From Ectocarpus siliculosus (lineage: Eukaryota > Sar > Phaeophyceae > Ectocarpales > Ectocarpaceae), in contig FN649752.1 of NCBI GenBank assembly GCA_000310025.1, positions 4,160,536-4,224,535 on the forward strand: a DNA stretch of 64,000 nt, given 5' to 3'. Made by a program: the position numbers and the translations under genes. Position 1 is the stretch's first letter; each line of letters begins with the position of its first letter. Below, in pieces: positions 23,408 to 35,803 of this stretch. Under the pieces are notes generated by a model, which saw only the letters and a program-made list of their open reading frames with translations, did not search any database and was not told the origin of the DNA.

Positions 23408-26400
23408 CGTTTCTGAGTGGAGCGTTCTTCCTTTCCCTTTACCTGGCAGTGACCAATCGGATGGCGGGAGGTGCGAGCATGGAATACGAGAACGCGATGA
23501 CAATCAGGGGGCAAACACAACGAGCCGTATGGATACCAAAAACAGGGACGAGCACGTTCATGTTTCGAGAAACAACGCACACCGACAGATCAATGGAAGA
23601 GAGAAAAAATCGACTTGGCATGCGACTACTGCTGTGGGTCATGGGCAGGGGACTTGGAAACCACAAGTACCAACCCTCTGATGCTTGCGCGGCGCCACCA
23701 GCACTCTGTGACCGCCACATGCGTCTCTCCAGCGACGAATGCAAGCTCGATCGCTGAGTTGAAGAAGATCAAATGACAAATGATGGTGTACGGTGGAATT
23801 CCTTTGGGGTGGTGGATGTGGTGCGGCCGAGTTACATGCATAGAGGATGCGAGGTCGACGATTCCTAGAGATGAGCTATTGCAGAGACTCCCCGTGAGCT
23901 AACAAGGAACTGCTCAAAAGAGAGTATCAGCAGCGAAGAACATGAACTGCACATGAGGTGTTGGCAGAATATGAACGTTGAAAACCCCCCCTGTCTGGTG
24001 CCCTGGGCCCCCACCTCACCAACACGCCCGCATGCGGTTCTTTTGGGCATCGCACCAGAGAATACGCATGAGGCTTGCTTGAGATTTTCCCCCAGCGTGA
24101 TGATAATCCTGCTGTGCAACTCGAAGTTGTAACACACGTGTGTTGCTGTTCGAGCGGGTAAGTCTTTTATGTGTCATATGTGTACATTTATGTTTCCTTA
24201 AAAGGCGAGTAGTTTGTTGCTGTGGGAGGAACGAATTGCGGAATGGCGTTGAACTGTGGCCCTTCGTGTGTAGGCACAGACAGGGTACAGCTCATCCGTC
24301 AGTACAAGCAAGCACCTCCTGCCGGTTGCTCTGGTGTGTGGTTGCATCTCTACCGGGGCTGTGGGCAGCCCGTGGCGTTAGACACTTAGACATCCGCGCC
24401 TCGCAGGCAAACGATCCAAGTGGGCCAATGAAAAGCTGTAGAGCTTGTCGCAAAATCACTCCGCGGAACTCGGAAAGAAAGAAGCCACAGCGGCAGACAG
24501 CGGCAGTTGGGTGCATTGTTGTAGCTGCTGTGGGTGTCACGGGGACGGGCGAGTGAGTACCGCGTCTTGTCCAGCCACCTCTTGTGGTGAATCTGTTTGA
24601 TGTGGTGCCTGTGGACTGTCGACACAGCAGTTAGCCAACGTCCCCTCCACAGCGAGTAGAGGTCTCTCGTTTTTGTAGGCTGTCTCCCAAGTTTGTTCTG
24701 CTTCCAACCAACGCACACCCTTGACCCCTGGGCATCTGTCAGGGCATAGCGCACCGACGGTCGCCTAGAGAACGACGACAAGACGGATGCAGCTACTGGA
24801 GTCGTGCACGAACACGCTTTTCGGCGCGTAGCAGCTATGTATCCATGAACACCCCAACGGCGGGCTGTGTGTGGACCGAACCTTCAGACAAGGAGAAGGG
24901 GAAATCGAAGGCGTGCACTGCTATTGTCAACAAGATCCTCAGCGCTTGCGGCACGCATAACAGATCGGATACATCCTCTCTCTCCGCGCTAACCGCCGAA
25001 ATATCTCTGCCTCTCATCTCTTACCTGACCTGTCTGGTGTTGCTGTGGGGAGAGAGGAGAGCCTTGTGTGCTGTGCAACGACAACAAACAACGAACGCCA
25101 CGACGGGAGAACCTCACCTACCGTCAGCTGATCACATACCCACCGTAGCAATTCGCGTCACCCCCTAAAATGCGGCGCAACCTGCCGAGGCCTGCTCCGC
25201 TGCCCCCATATGCATCACTGCACTCAACACTCACTGCTTGTACGTCCAGGGCTCTGCGTGTAGAGTGCAGGGGATGGATTTCCGCGCAGGTCGATGCTCC
25301 GATGGGTCGAGAGATCCTGCCACGATCTGTGAGTGCTTTTCCAGCTTTTGACAACACACACTATATTCGTCCAACCAAAGGCAGCGTTGTGTGTGGAGAC
25401 AGCAGGAGGAGGTTGTGGGCGTGCTTCGTCGCTGGAGCGGCTCTCTCGCCTCGCGATTGTCCCGCTGTCACACTCATGACCATCTGTTACGCTGGTAGGC
25501 TCACTCCGGCCTTACGGCGATGAGGTCTCCACTACAAGAGCCTTTCAGTGTACGGTGGGCTCAGCACATGATCCGGCAAGCAACCTGCTGCTAGCGGACA
25601 CCCAGGTTCAGGGTGGGCGACACATAGAGCGGGCGCGCGGGACAAAGGTCACAGAGGAGGTACCGAGGCGAAGCTACGACAAAGCTGTTACCAATAGCCG
25701 GAAAAAATGTTTTCCAGTACCGCAGTATGTATGGCTGTAAAACAGAGAGAGATATCTGCCTCATCAGAACCGCGCGTTTGCTTTGTACTGCAGCGGTTGT
25801 GGAGCGTTGCCGCCCACAGGTGAGTGGTCGGGTGATCTCACGCTTGCCTCGGCGGCGGTTGGATCAGGGAAAGGCTACTTTTTTTCACTGATTGGTCCAG
25901 GAAGTTACGAGTACTTTTCATGTTTGTGCCCCTGTTTGCATCCCAATATATGTGTCTGCCGTGAGTCATGCCAGCCATTCCTGAAACTTTCAATCGATCC
26001 AAGACGATCCGAAAAATCGCCTGTTTGTTTGTCCCAAACTTTTCTGATCCATGGTTAGGAACAGATTGGAGAGGGGTAAGACCGTATGGCCGCCGGCGGC
26101 TGCGCAACGGTGCTGCTGCTCCCAGATAGTCTATACCTCCCAATACATACTGTACACGTAGCCGCTCTTGGTGAAAGCGGTCGTGAGGTCCCCGGTTTAC
26201 AGCAGCAGCAGCAGCAGCAGCAGCAGCCATGCCAGTGGAACGTAAACGCCTGAGAGCAGTTATCCAGCGGTGCTGTTGTGTCTTGCTCCACACATCGGCT
26301 AGCGTACACCCGCAAAATGAAACCACACTGCTGCCAGGTGATGAGATGTGACTTTAGTGCGAGGATCAGCACGTCAAAGATAGGCTCATGTTTTTCTGCA

Positions 26401-26415
26401 CTCGTCCATCCGCCC
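23408..26415. other. Intergenic stretch between divergent genes
   Basis: About 3 kb between the starts of the cyclophilin and tRNA methyltransferase genes. Open frames are short and unrecognised. Both promoters and any 5' UTR exons should lie here, but no motif stands out. A (CAG)9 microsatellite occurs at about 26200-26227. Confidence 0.5.
26200..26227. repeat. (CAG)n microsatellite
   Basis: Nine CAG units, about 190 bases upstream of the methyltransferase start codon; probably 5' UTR or promoter sequence. Confidence 0.85.
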
Positions 26416-29400
26416 ATGTTCGAGTTTCAAGGTGAGGCGTCGACTGCTCCCTTGATCCGCAATGGAGATATGGTGGTTTTCTTCGAAGGCCGCGAACCCA
26501 TCGGCTTCGACCGCATGAAGGCCAAGACCATCTGGCAATGCCGGCACGGGGCATTTCACCACGATGAGATAATCGGCAAGCCTTTTGGATCAAGGGTGCG
26601 CATGAAGTTTAACCGCAAACAGAGATGCCTTAAAATGTGCCTCTCGGTGTAAGTAGAAGCCGAACCCTACCAAAGATCCTACCTACCTTGTCAGTTTTTT
26701 AACCACATTGGTTTGTTGCTGATGTCGACGTTGCTCTTATCGTCGTTTTCGCTGATTTACTCTGCGTCATGAATAGCAACACTTTCAAGGTCACGCACAC
26801 CGGTTCAAGGCTTGGAGGACTTGTGTTCGCCTATGATGGTGTTTATGATGGTGTTATATGGCATGATCATATGAATGAGGTATCAACACCGGGTGTCCTA
26901 TACATGAGGACGGTAGCTTGGAGTGGCGGGCCGAAATGAGGATCGTTTCTACATCCTGCCGTGGCCTCTGGACTCGAATATGTTCGCACTGTTCGAACTG
27001 CTGTAGCACCCCGACATAGCATAGCCACGCAGCACAGCGCACAACATTGGTGCGTGAGGCGGACCCTCCTTCGTTTGTTTCCACTCTACGCCCATTGCCA
27101 TGAATCGCAACTCCTCCTCATCGAACCAACGTCCCCTTGTCTCCCACCTCTGCTTCCTCGATACCACCCCTTATCTCCGTTTCTCGTGATCTGCCAGGTG
27201 TTCTCCCGCACCACGAAGGGCTACGTGTACGCCTTGTCGCCAACGCCGGAGCTCTGGTCCCACGTCGTGCCCAACCGCACGCAGATCGTGCAGGTGTGCC
27301 ACCTCTAAGATGCTAACCCCAGCGAGCTCCATCTGCAGCCACGGCTGGCTTCCTGGTTCTTGTGTGGCAGCATTCGTGTACTTTCTGTTGGGGTAGGGGT
27401 ACGATTAGGGAGGCGTCGTGTGCTTTCTGTTCAACGCTTGGCGTGCTATGACATTACGTTCGAACGCACGCCAACACGACAGGCCCAATATGTTTTACCT
27501 GTTGTGGACGTATCTTGCCTGCTTAGAACGTTCTCAGGAGAGGGATGGATCGCGCATGACTCACATCCGGCCGAGCCTGACGTACATCATGTCGTGGAAA
27601 GTGCAACGACTTCGTTGCCTGGCCGGTGTTTGCGAGCAAGAACGCCGCATGCGTATCCTAGCATCCGCAGCATCACCATTGCCACAGACGCATCTATGCC
27701 GGCGGCGCGCTGCCCTTCAGTACCCTGCGTCTTCCCCCTTGACCCCCTTTTATTCGTTCCCGACTCCCTATTTTTAGGACTTCGACCAGAGCATCGTGAT
27801 TTTTCGCCTTGACCTGAAGCCGGGGGATACCGTGGTGGAGTCGGGCACAGGCAGCGGGGTCATGTCGACGGTACGCACGCCCACGACAGTAGAAGGAAGA
27901 GTAGTTGGGCATGTTACAGCGTGAAAGTCGACAGTTCGCGACATTCGCTATAAGTTGTCTTTCCCTTTATTTGTCCTTGTTTTGGTTGATCCAACACCAG
28001 CATGCTCTAACCTATGCAGATAGGTTGCCCTCGCCGACAGCTTCCCACCGAAACCTAGACCACTCGTCCTCCTGCTTCCTTTGGTTGCTTTCATTGCAAA
28101 GCGCGCTGAAGCGTCCCGTGTTCCATGTCTGAGTACTGCTCCGTTGGGTATGCCAGTAGCAAAACTCCGAGTTCATTGCACCTTTCCCCCTGTGTTTGTT
28201 GTAAGGGGTTCAGTCCCGCCCTTGACTGTGTACTATCGGACACAAGCAGTAGCACACCACCAGCAGCTTAAGCCCCCCCTAACGTTTCTTCCGAGACGGG
28301 TAACTGGCACGATCCCGCACTGCTCTGGCCATGGCAGGCGATCATGCGCACGATCGCGCCGTCTGGCTTCTTGCACTCCTTCGAATTCAACGAGTTCAGG
28401 GCTACAAGGGCCCAGGAAGAGTTCGAAGAGAACGCGCTGGGTGAGCGTTCAAGATTATTTCGCACATGGTTCCGTACAGAGCTACATAGCACGTTAGTTT
28501 TCGAATCTAGGCGTTGGATATGTTTTCTAAACCATGGAAAAGCAAATCACAAACTGAGGCAGCGAAGTGCAGCTGGTGAACGATGTAAGTGGACCATGGT
28601 TTTCGATATAAGCGTTCACGGACCAAGGAGCACAGACGTCCAGAATATCGAATAGCTTTTCCCACTAAAACTCAGGCACTGCACGCGTTTTCTGCAGCTG
28701 GTCCCCCCGCCTAGGAGGAAGAATCAACGCCGCCTGTCGTCGACCCCAGCCCTTGTTTTTTGCAACGCCTCTGATGCGTTAACATCTTTTTTTTTTTGTG
28801 ATGATGAGTGTTGTAGCCAAGCTTGAACCCACCCGATTTCGGGGTACTGTGCCCTGCCTCTTCAAGGCGGCCTCGTGAAGGCTGTACATCGAGACGTCTG
28901 CGCCGCGAGGGGCGACGGAGGCGGTTTCGGCGAAGAGCTGGATGGCAAGGCGGACGCCGTATTTCTCGACCTCCCGGAGCCCTGGCTGGCCGTGGCGCAC
29001 GCCAAGATGACCCTCAAGCCCGGCAAGAAGCTCTGCTCCTACTCACCGTGCATCGAACAGGTGAGAGTTGGTTACTTCCACCGCTTGGCTAGAACGTTGT
29101 GGGTGGTTGGCGCTCCGTACATACGCCCTTGCAACACTTGGTGCTGGTGCAGTTGGCCCCACTCCTGCGCATACGGCGTGGTATGAACCCACCGCGCAGC
29201 ATGTATCACAGGCGCTGTCGTGTTGAGGAGCATGACGAAGAACGTCTTTTGTCTTTTTGGGTCCGCTCTGATCCCCGTGCTAGCTATACCTTTGTGGGAG
29301 AATCGCCGTGCTTCTTCTGCACGATTTTCCTTTCCTCGAAGAAACGAGCGCGCGATCGCGCCTCCTCCTCCAGGTGATGAAGACCTGCGAGGCTCTCCGC

Positions 29401-30489
29401 TCGGAAGGCTTTCACTCAGTTTCTACCATCGAGTTTCGCCTCCGCAACATCAACTACGCCGAAGTGCAGCTGGACGTGCCCGACTTCGGATCCAATGAAG
29501 CAGCAGCAGCAGCAGCGGCAGCATCCACCGTTTCCAAATCGCCAGCTGCTTCTGCAGCCGCCGATCACGACGGCAGCAGTAGCAATAGCGCAGTAGCAGG
29601 CGGTGGGGTACATGGAGAAGTGGACGGGAGACCCATGGGAGCTGTGACAGTCGAACAAGAAAGCGCTGATGGCGATAGCGGTGGTCCTGCAGCAGTGGTG
29701 GAAGCGAAAGGAACAAGCGGCGTTTCGGCGCAAGATGGTGCCAAAGTCAGCAGCCAGGAGGAGGCTTCGGGGGTGGGCGAGAACGGGGTTACCGCAAAGG
29801 GTTGCCACGAGAACGCCAGCGATGTTGCTGCTCCGAGCAGTGAAGGTATAAAGCCGATGGAGGGCGACCAAGCGGCTCTGCCGGGCTCTAAGAAGCGGTC
29901 TCGAGAAGAAGGGGGCGGGAGCGGTGCTGCAACGCCCGGAGTCGACGATGGGGCTTCGAGAACGGGGCGCGGGCGGAATGAGCGGCTTCAGCCCAAGGCT
30001 GCGATACGCGCCGCGGAAGCGGCGGCGGAGAAGGTGGGGGGCGCGCGAAAGCCCCCCCTCAAGCTAGTGTGCGCCCAACCGTTCCCGTTGATGCGGGGGC
30101 ACACTGCCTTCCTTACGTTCGCCACCGCCCCAGTTTCACGGCAGTTAGGTACGGCAGCGACAGCGGAGGCAACAGCAGCAGCTTCAGGAGCACCAGCAGG
30201 AGGAGCAACATCTGACGGCGTAGACGGCAGCGAAGACGGACACAAGGCAGGCATAGCGGGCGACGCAGAAATCGCATTGAATCGCAGCGAGGGTGACGCT
30301 AGCGGCGGCGGCGGCGGCGGCGGCGGTGGCAGTGGTGACAGAATGGACGTGTGCGAGGAAGGGATCGACGGGAAGGGCAAGGGCAAGGGCAAGGGTACAG
30401 ACGCAGACAAGACCGACGACTCCCCGGGAGCATCCGCATCCGATGTAGTACCGGAAACGCCTGACTCGTCCTCTCCCGCTGGACGATAG
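26416..30489 (+). CDS. tRNA (adenine-58-N1)-methyltransferase catalytic subunit, TRM61/TRMT61A type
   Basis: Six exons: 26416-26595 (ATG), 27198-27293, 27778-27870, 28338-28440, 28867-29060 and 29374-30489 (TAG). All phases agree, giving about 593 residues. Family features in order are IGKPFGSR, YVYALSPTPELW, the SAM-binding loop VVESGTGSG, IAPSGFLHSFEFNE, the Asp motif VFLDLPEPW, and LKPGKKLCSYSPCIEQ. The protein should methylate A58 of tRNA with a TRM6 partner, using S-adenosylmethionine. The last exon is odd. After VPDFG there are about 190 residues of Ala, Ser, Gly and acidic low complexity before the conserved C-terminal motif GHTAFLTFATAP, and then a second Gly- and Lys-rich tail. Human and yeast homologues are roughly 290-380 residues, so the extra length is mostly this exon. 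The purine- and GC-rich repeats stay in frame. Confidence 0.92.
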
Positions 30490-32789
30490 CAACGGTGTTT
30501 GAACTAACGGAGCAATGAGGACACCTTGGTCTTTCCGGCAAAATTAACAGCAGTTGCAACGCTTACATGTCCGTCCTCAGGTTCCACTGGCGGAGGGCCG
30601 TCGAAGACTCAAATTATCAGCCCAGACTAGGATGGCAGAGTGCACTTTCAGAAGCGTGTGTTGGTGTGTTCACTTCGCACCGATCGTGCTTGTACCGGGT
30701 TGACCAACTTAAAGACGCTCGGCCTCAGCGGGTGAAAATCATGGTCTCTAGAAGGGGGCCAGAATTCGAAGAACCGCCCAAACCCTGGGCGCTGAGTATT
30801 GTCCTCTCTCCAAGTTTCTCTACGGGAGAAACATGCAGTCGTTTGTGTGAAGATGTAAATGTGAGGTTGTATCGGGCTGCCTAATGAAAAGACGCAAAAT
30901 ATCATCCTTGCACAAAGAGATGAAAAAGTCCGAGACGCATTCTCGCGTGGCGGGCCTGCTCTTGTTTGCGTGCACTTTCCGCCAGTCCCTGCCCCGTTTC
31001 TTCAAGAGAAAATGAGAGTGTTGCTGCTGAGCACCTTCGTGCCATGAGGGATGACCGTTGAAAGAGCAATCAATTTCCTCTCCGAGCTAGCAGCTTGTAC
31101 TGGTTGGGTGCACCCTTCGGAGAAACAGGCGCTGCGAGACCAAGCACGCTGACGCGTCTTATCGAACCAGGCATTCTTGCTCACCTACCAGCACACGCAT
31201 ATGATCAGGAGTCAGGGCGGCGGGTGAGACTAGAAGGGGTTGCGTGCACGCACACATGCCTGGATTTCATCGTCTGTTTAGGCCACCTCTCTGGGTTTTC
31301 TATCACCCATACATGTATGTTTAGAGCATGCATACATATGCATGCATAACCTTGGCTTTGAAGTAGTGTCCCCTTCCGATAGCAGGCAACTTTGAAGCAG
31401 CAGATGTCCCTGGGTGTAGTTTTGATGGATTTCCTGTTCAGGACTTCGTGCAGCACGCGGCCGTCTTCTTCTATTATTTTGCTCCAGGTTTTCGTTAGAC
31501 AGACGTGTTTCTCTGAGGCGTGGGTGCCAGAGCATTACTCAGAAAAAAAATGCCCTTTCCCGCCAAGCACTTCAAAATGCTACCGTAGCTACAGTGTGAC
31601 CGAGAGAAAACAAGACCTCCGAAACTCGCCATGTTGTGGTGTACTTGTAAGCATGCATACTCATCTGGGATTGTTGAAGATGTGACCTGTGGCCATACAT
31701 ACTGGTTTACTGTAGTAGACATGGAACACGGGCGAACACGCAGATTTCCTACTCCCCCGCGGGCATTACAATACTACGAGGTATTTGTGGATGACCGGTA
31801 GTAGAGCTGACAACTTGGAGCTGAATGGCTTCATTCGTGCATGATCTCATGGCCCTCTCAGCTGAAAAAGCCTCAAACAAATCCAAACCTAATTAAAACC
31901 AATGGATCCTGCGTCACCCCCCAAACGTGAAACTTTCAACAAGCCCTGGGGCAAGCCAGCCACGAGCAACGAGCTGGCAAGCTACCAACCAGCAACAGAC
32001 ACGGGAAAGCGGTCACCAACAGGATCACACCTTCTGCAGTAGCGACGACATGGCAGCCCTCTTCCTGCTTCGTCGTCATGTGGCGAAGGTATGTGCATAG
32101 TTGCGCCTGCGCATAGCCGAAAGTGCTGCACTGCTGTCACCCGCCGTATTCATTTCGACTGCACACTTGAACATGGCCACACTTTCCACGTATATGTGAG
32201 GTCTTGTTTCCTCCAATAGAGAGGCAACTCGTCTCATATCGCGTCATGCAGGTGACCGGGGCTCGTTGATGAGAGACGAACCCTAAATACAGTGCATTTG
32301 CCTACAGCTGCTGTTGCTGTTATCGTCTCGAAAACATGTGTCAATGCAGTACAACTTGTATCTAAAGAGGGCCACTACAAGTAGAGACCGCAGCTCATGG
32401 CACGCCGTCAAGCTCGACTTGGCGTAGATGCCCACTCCAGGCCTTTGGTAGGGCTAGTGGACCCTATAGGGGGTAACCCTCTTACCGGACGACCGACGAG
32501 AGTAGACAAGCAGTCGCCAAAAGCAAGCAATGGGTGGTGTTTTTTATTTTTTTTTCCCGCAGAGCCAGCGGGATGCATCCATGTACGATAGGAAGATGCA
32601 TGTGTAAAGTACAACCCTGACACATGACAGCATGGCGGCGCAACCGCGCCAATACCGCAACCCTCGCACTTTAAGAACGACTTATTTTAGCCGAGTATTA
32701 TTGAATGTTTTCTCTGCTTAGTGCTGTAACCCTACAATGATACCATATGGTGTGCTATTGAACACGAAGGACTCTTTTCTCGTCCGAAA

Positions 32790-33000
32790 AAGCTATACAA
32801 TATTCGGCACCGATTCCCTCGGCAGAACCAGGGGGAACCCTCCTCGCCAAACATGTCGTTCATGCAAACCGAATGGACGTGTCGTTTGCACTCTCCACAC
32901 ATGTGACTGCGTGACTGCCGGTCTCGTTGAGCTTGCAGTTGGGCACGGCGCACGCGTTGGGATTACGGTACGGCCCCCGGCGTGTCGTCATAACCATAGG
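32790..33000 (-). pseudogene. Frameshifted zinc-finger fragment
   Basis: On the minus strand one frame reads CAVPNCKLNETGSHAVT. A second frame, shifted within the same stretch, continues CGECKRHVHSVC and then WFCRGNRC. The Cys/His spacing (C..C, C..C, H..C, C) suggests a zinc-binding module of the kind found at the C-terminus of some transposases. The two halves are in different frames, so if the reading is right this is a decayed copy. Family assignment is weak. Confidence 0.3.
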
Positions 33001-33893
33001 CGCGGATTTACGCAGGGGTGGTCTGTGTAGGCTGGGGGTGGAGAGTAGTTGTGTTGGAGATGGGCGCAAGAGCGCACCCCACGGCCGGCGGCATGCGGCC
33101 AGCAATCAGATCTTGGGAGAAACACGTCAAGATCCGGTTGTCGGACAACAGGCTCGTGCACGATATCTCCCACCGATAGCCAACAACGGCGCTCTACGCA
33201 CGCACTGCATTCTGTAAGGTTGGGTTTTTGATTCCCTCGAGATACTTGCCCAACGAGAGCCAAACACAACATGCTAGAAAACCATACCACGACTCAAGAC
33301 CGATCCGAATACTTGCATCCGCATGTCCATGTGTGCAAAAATTGTTGTCATGTCAACGTTCCTGTGCTCTGGGGGAGAGTATCTATTGGCTATACTTTCC
33401 TTAAGTGATATGTTCAATCTCGGTGCTGTGCCCTCATCACGGCACCCCGGCGAGACTGCCACAGATGCAGACCTTCACCATGGCGGCGTGCGCTTGGTTG
33501 CGCTTGTACAGCCGTTGGCAGCTGCTGTGCTGGCGTGGCGTTCATGTCGTGAAACACTTGTGGGTGTTGCAAAGATCCAACCCGCTTATTCCGCGAACCT
33601 CTTCCCGTGTAGACTGTCTCGCTCATTCCACAAGCGAGCTTGGTGTTGGTGAGCTACATGCAGGAGATGAACACAGCAGCACAACCCAGCCTGCCTGTTC
33701 TGCCCTTGGTCCCTGACCTCACAGGTATGAAGCCGACTGAAACAACAGCAGTTCCTGCCACGGACAGTCCCGCGTTGAGCCTTTTCTGTTGTCTTTTCCT
33801 GTCCTGCCCAGCTGTGTGCGTGCTGTGTTCACGGTTGCCGATATTATCTATCCCTGTGGTGGAGGGACCACGCCTTAGACCGACGGAGACCTA

Positions 33894-34112
33894 CCGAAAG
33901 AGTCGGAGAGATGGCACCCCCGTGTTAGCGTTTTTGTATAGCGTATTTCTCCACAACCGGCGGGGTGCCACTGCCGAAAAGGGTAGTTTTGGAAACATCT
34001 CGTGGAGGGCTTTCCTGAGAGGCATCGGTTGGTGTTCGCACCCTCCCAGTTGTGGAGAAATACGCTGCACAAAAACGCTAACACGGGGGTGCCATCTCTC
34101 CGACCCTTACGG
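33894..34112. mobile_element. TA-flanked MITE with ~70-base terminal inverted repeats
   Basis: The element begins CCGAAAGAGTCGG and ends CCGACCCTTACGG, with TA immediately outside each end. The arms (about 33894-33958 and 34050-34112) pair over about 65 bases with a few mismatches, including the block AGATGGCACCCCCGTGTTAG and its inverse. There is no coding capacity. TA target duplication and short size fit a Tc1/mariner-type non-autonomous element. Confidence 0.8.
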
Positions 34113-35154
34113 TATTGCCCGAGGGCAGGGGGTTGTTCGGAACCTCTTACGCTCTCCCAATGTTGAGCGTTGGGCCCACAGTTGTTCGGTGAACCACCAT
34201 GTGCTCGCCAGTGAGTGCCTGTTTAACATAGACTTGTTAGAATGGGGATTTTGGCAATATTTTCCCGCTATTCTTGGCTGTCAGAGACAGTTGCATTCCG
34301 TGCTCAGTACTCCCTCAGAAAACAGACTACGTCTCGGATTTTTCATGACTCTATCTCGATAGGACAGATAAAAAATTCTGACCCCCATCAGCGCGCCAGC
34401 AGACGCTACCAGCTAGGGCTGCGCGTCTTTGGTAACGGCAACCCTCACTCTTCTGTCTCGATCCGACGAAGTGAGAAGATCCAGCCTGTTGGCCGAAATT
34501 CCTGCAGTGGCATCCCCTGTGCCTAATAGTTTTTTCGCACCAGAAACGAGTCCTTGGTGGAGGTACTCTATAGGAATCACGCAGTCACAGATCACAGCAG
34601 TATATAGGCGTACAAGTACGTCTTGACTGAACGAGCCCTCTGTTTGGTCAAGTTCATAGTATTTTCGGCATTTGAGCCTCTTACAAATGGCCGCGCGTTC
34701 TGTGTTTAGAACCGTAACCAACAAGACCCAGAGCCTAGCCACTTGATCGAGAAGTGTAAAAACAGAAGTTCCTGTTGTATAGTAGCACGTGGAGCCAACT
34801 ACATCCAAATACAGTCAACAACATGTAAAAATGAGACTTGTCCTTACCCACATGCCACGTCTAGGAGGTGGAGTGTTTGCCATCGAGACTATCCCTCTGG
34901 TCACGGCAATTCCGCTTCCCACCCTCACAACGCTCTTTCGTCATCATACTCTTGCAATTTTTAGCATACACGTCATAGAATCTCTAACAACACGTTTTCC
35001 CTATCGTGGTATATATTTTTGGGGTTGGGGTGTTGTTCGGTATTGTTTTGGATATTTTTATTTTTCAGTTTTGGGGACGCAATATGCGAGGTTTTCTAGT
35101 TAATTCCACGCATACGTGTGTGGGATGACTTTCCCGCCACATATGTTTTCTGTT

Positions 35155-35250
35155 GGTGGGAAAACACGGGTTAGGAGTAATTCGAACCCACTTCGGCATG
35201 CGGCAGAGTAAGGCGCCCATTCAATCCACCAGATAAGTCTTACTTCCATA
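35155..35250 (-). other. tRNA-like fragment, possible SINE head
   Basis: On the minus strand the segment contains GGTTCGAAT, typical of a tRNA T-arm (B box), about 50 bases after a D-arm-like TATCTGGTGGATTGA. No good anticodon stem forms, so it is not a functional tRNA. A tRNA-derived SINE or tRNA pseudogene is possible. Confidence 0.3.
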
Positions 35251-35388
35251 CGACAATCGAACCGTTCTAATTGATGAGTCACAAATATATACCAAACTAG
35301 ACCGGCTGATTCCCGCCTGCTTTTTTTATTTTCTGGTCCGTCGAACGCACCACCAGTGGGCTCGGTCTGTGGCACATACATACAGATG

Positions 35389-35575
35389 ACCGTTCAGTTG
35401 TCAAACGGGGACCTACACACAGAGCCGGATTTAATTAATAGTCTACACAAGGCCGACGGCGTGAGCGGTGGGGGCACACAGAGGAAGCGACTTGTGAATA
35501 CAGATAAGTACTGAAACCTACACAGCCGTTCCGTCGTCAAACCGGGGACCAACACACAAGACGGATTTAATTGAT
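35389..35575. repeat. Diverged direct repeat, ~50-base unit
   Basis: A unit with CCGTTCAGTTGTCAAACGGG, ACACACAGAGC and CGGATTTAATTAAT at about 35389-35440 recurs in similar form at about 35525-35575 (CCGTTCCGTCGTCAAACCGG, then GACGGATTTAATTGAT). Its origin is unknown. Confidence 0.6.
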
Positions 35576-35803
35576 GTCAATTTTTTCTAGTCAATAAGCA
35601 ATTTCCAACATCGGGCACACGGTATGAACTGTTTTTTTCATTCTCACCGGTTCCTATCCGCCCACCTCGTGCTGATGAAACTGAAACCTCTCAACCCTGG
35701 TCTTGAGCGGTACCTTGGGCTTTCGCGCTTCCTATCACATTCGTCGCATTCTCGATCCTTCACTTTCTTTCACTCGAAAACCTCTAACCCTTCCTATTGA
35801 TAG

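Larger units (their letters stand above)
30490..35803. other. Long non-coding or unresolved stretch
   Basis: About 5.3 kb with no recognised complete gene. It must contain at least one upstream exon of the kinase-aldolase gene, because the first exon recognised at 35804 has no usable start codon. No NAD-binding dehydrogenase motif, expected in the plant homologue, was found. It also contains a zinc-finger remnant (32790-33000), a TA-flanked MITE (33894-34112), a tRNA-like fragment (35155-35250) and a diverged direct repeat (35389-35575). Confidence 0.5.
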
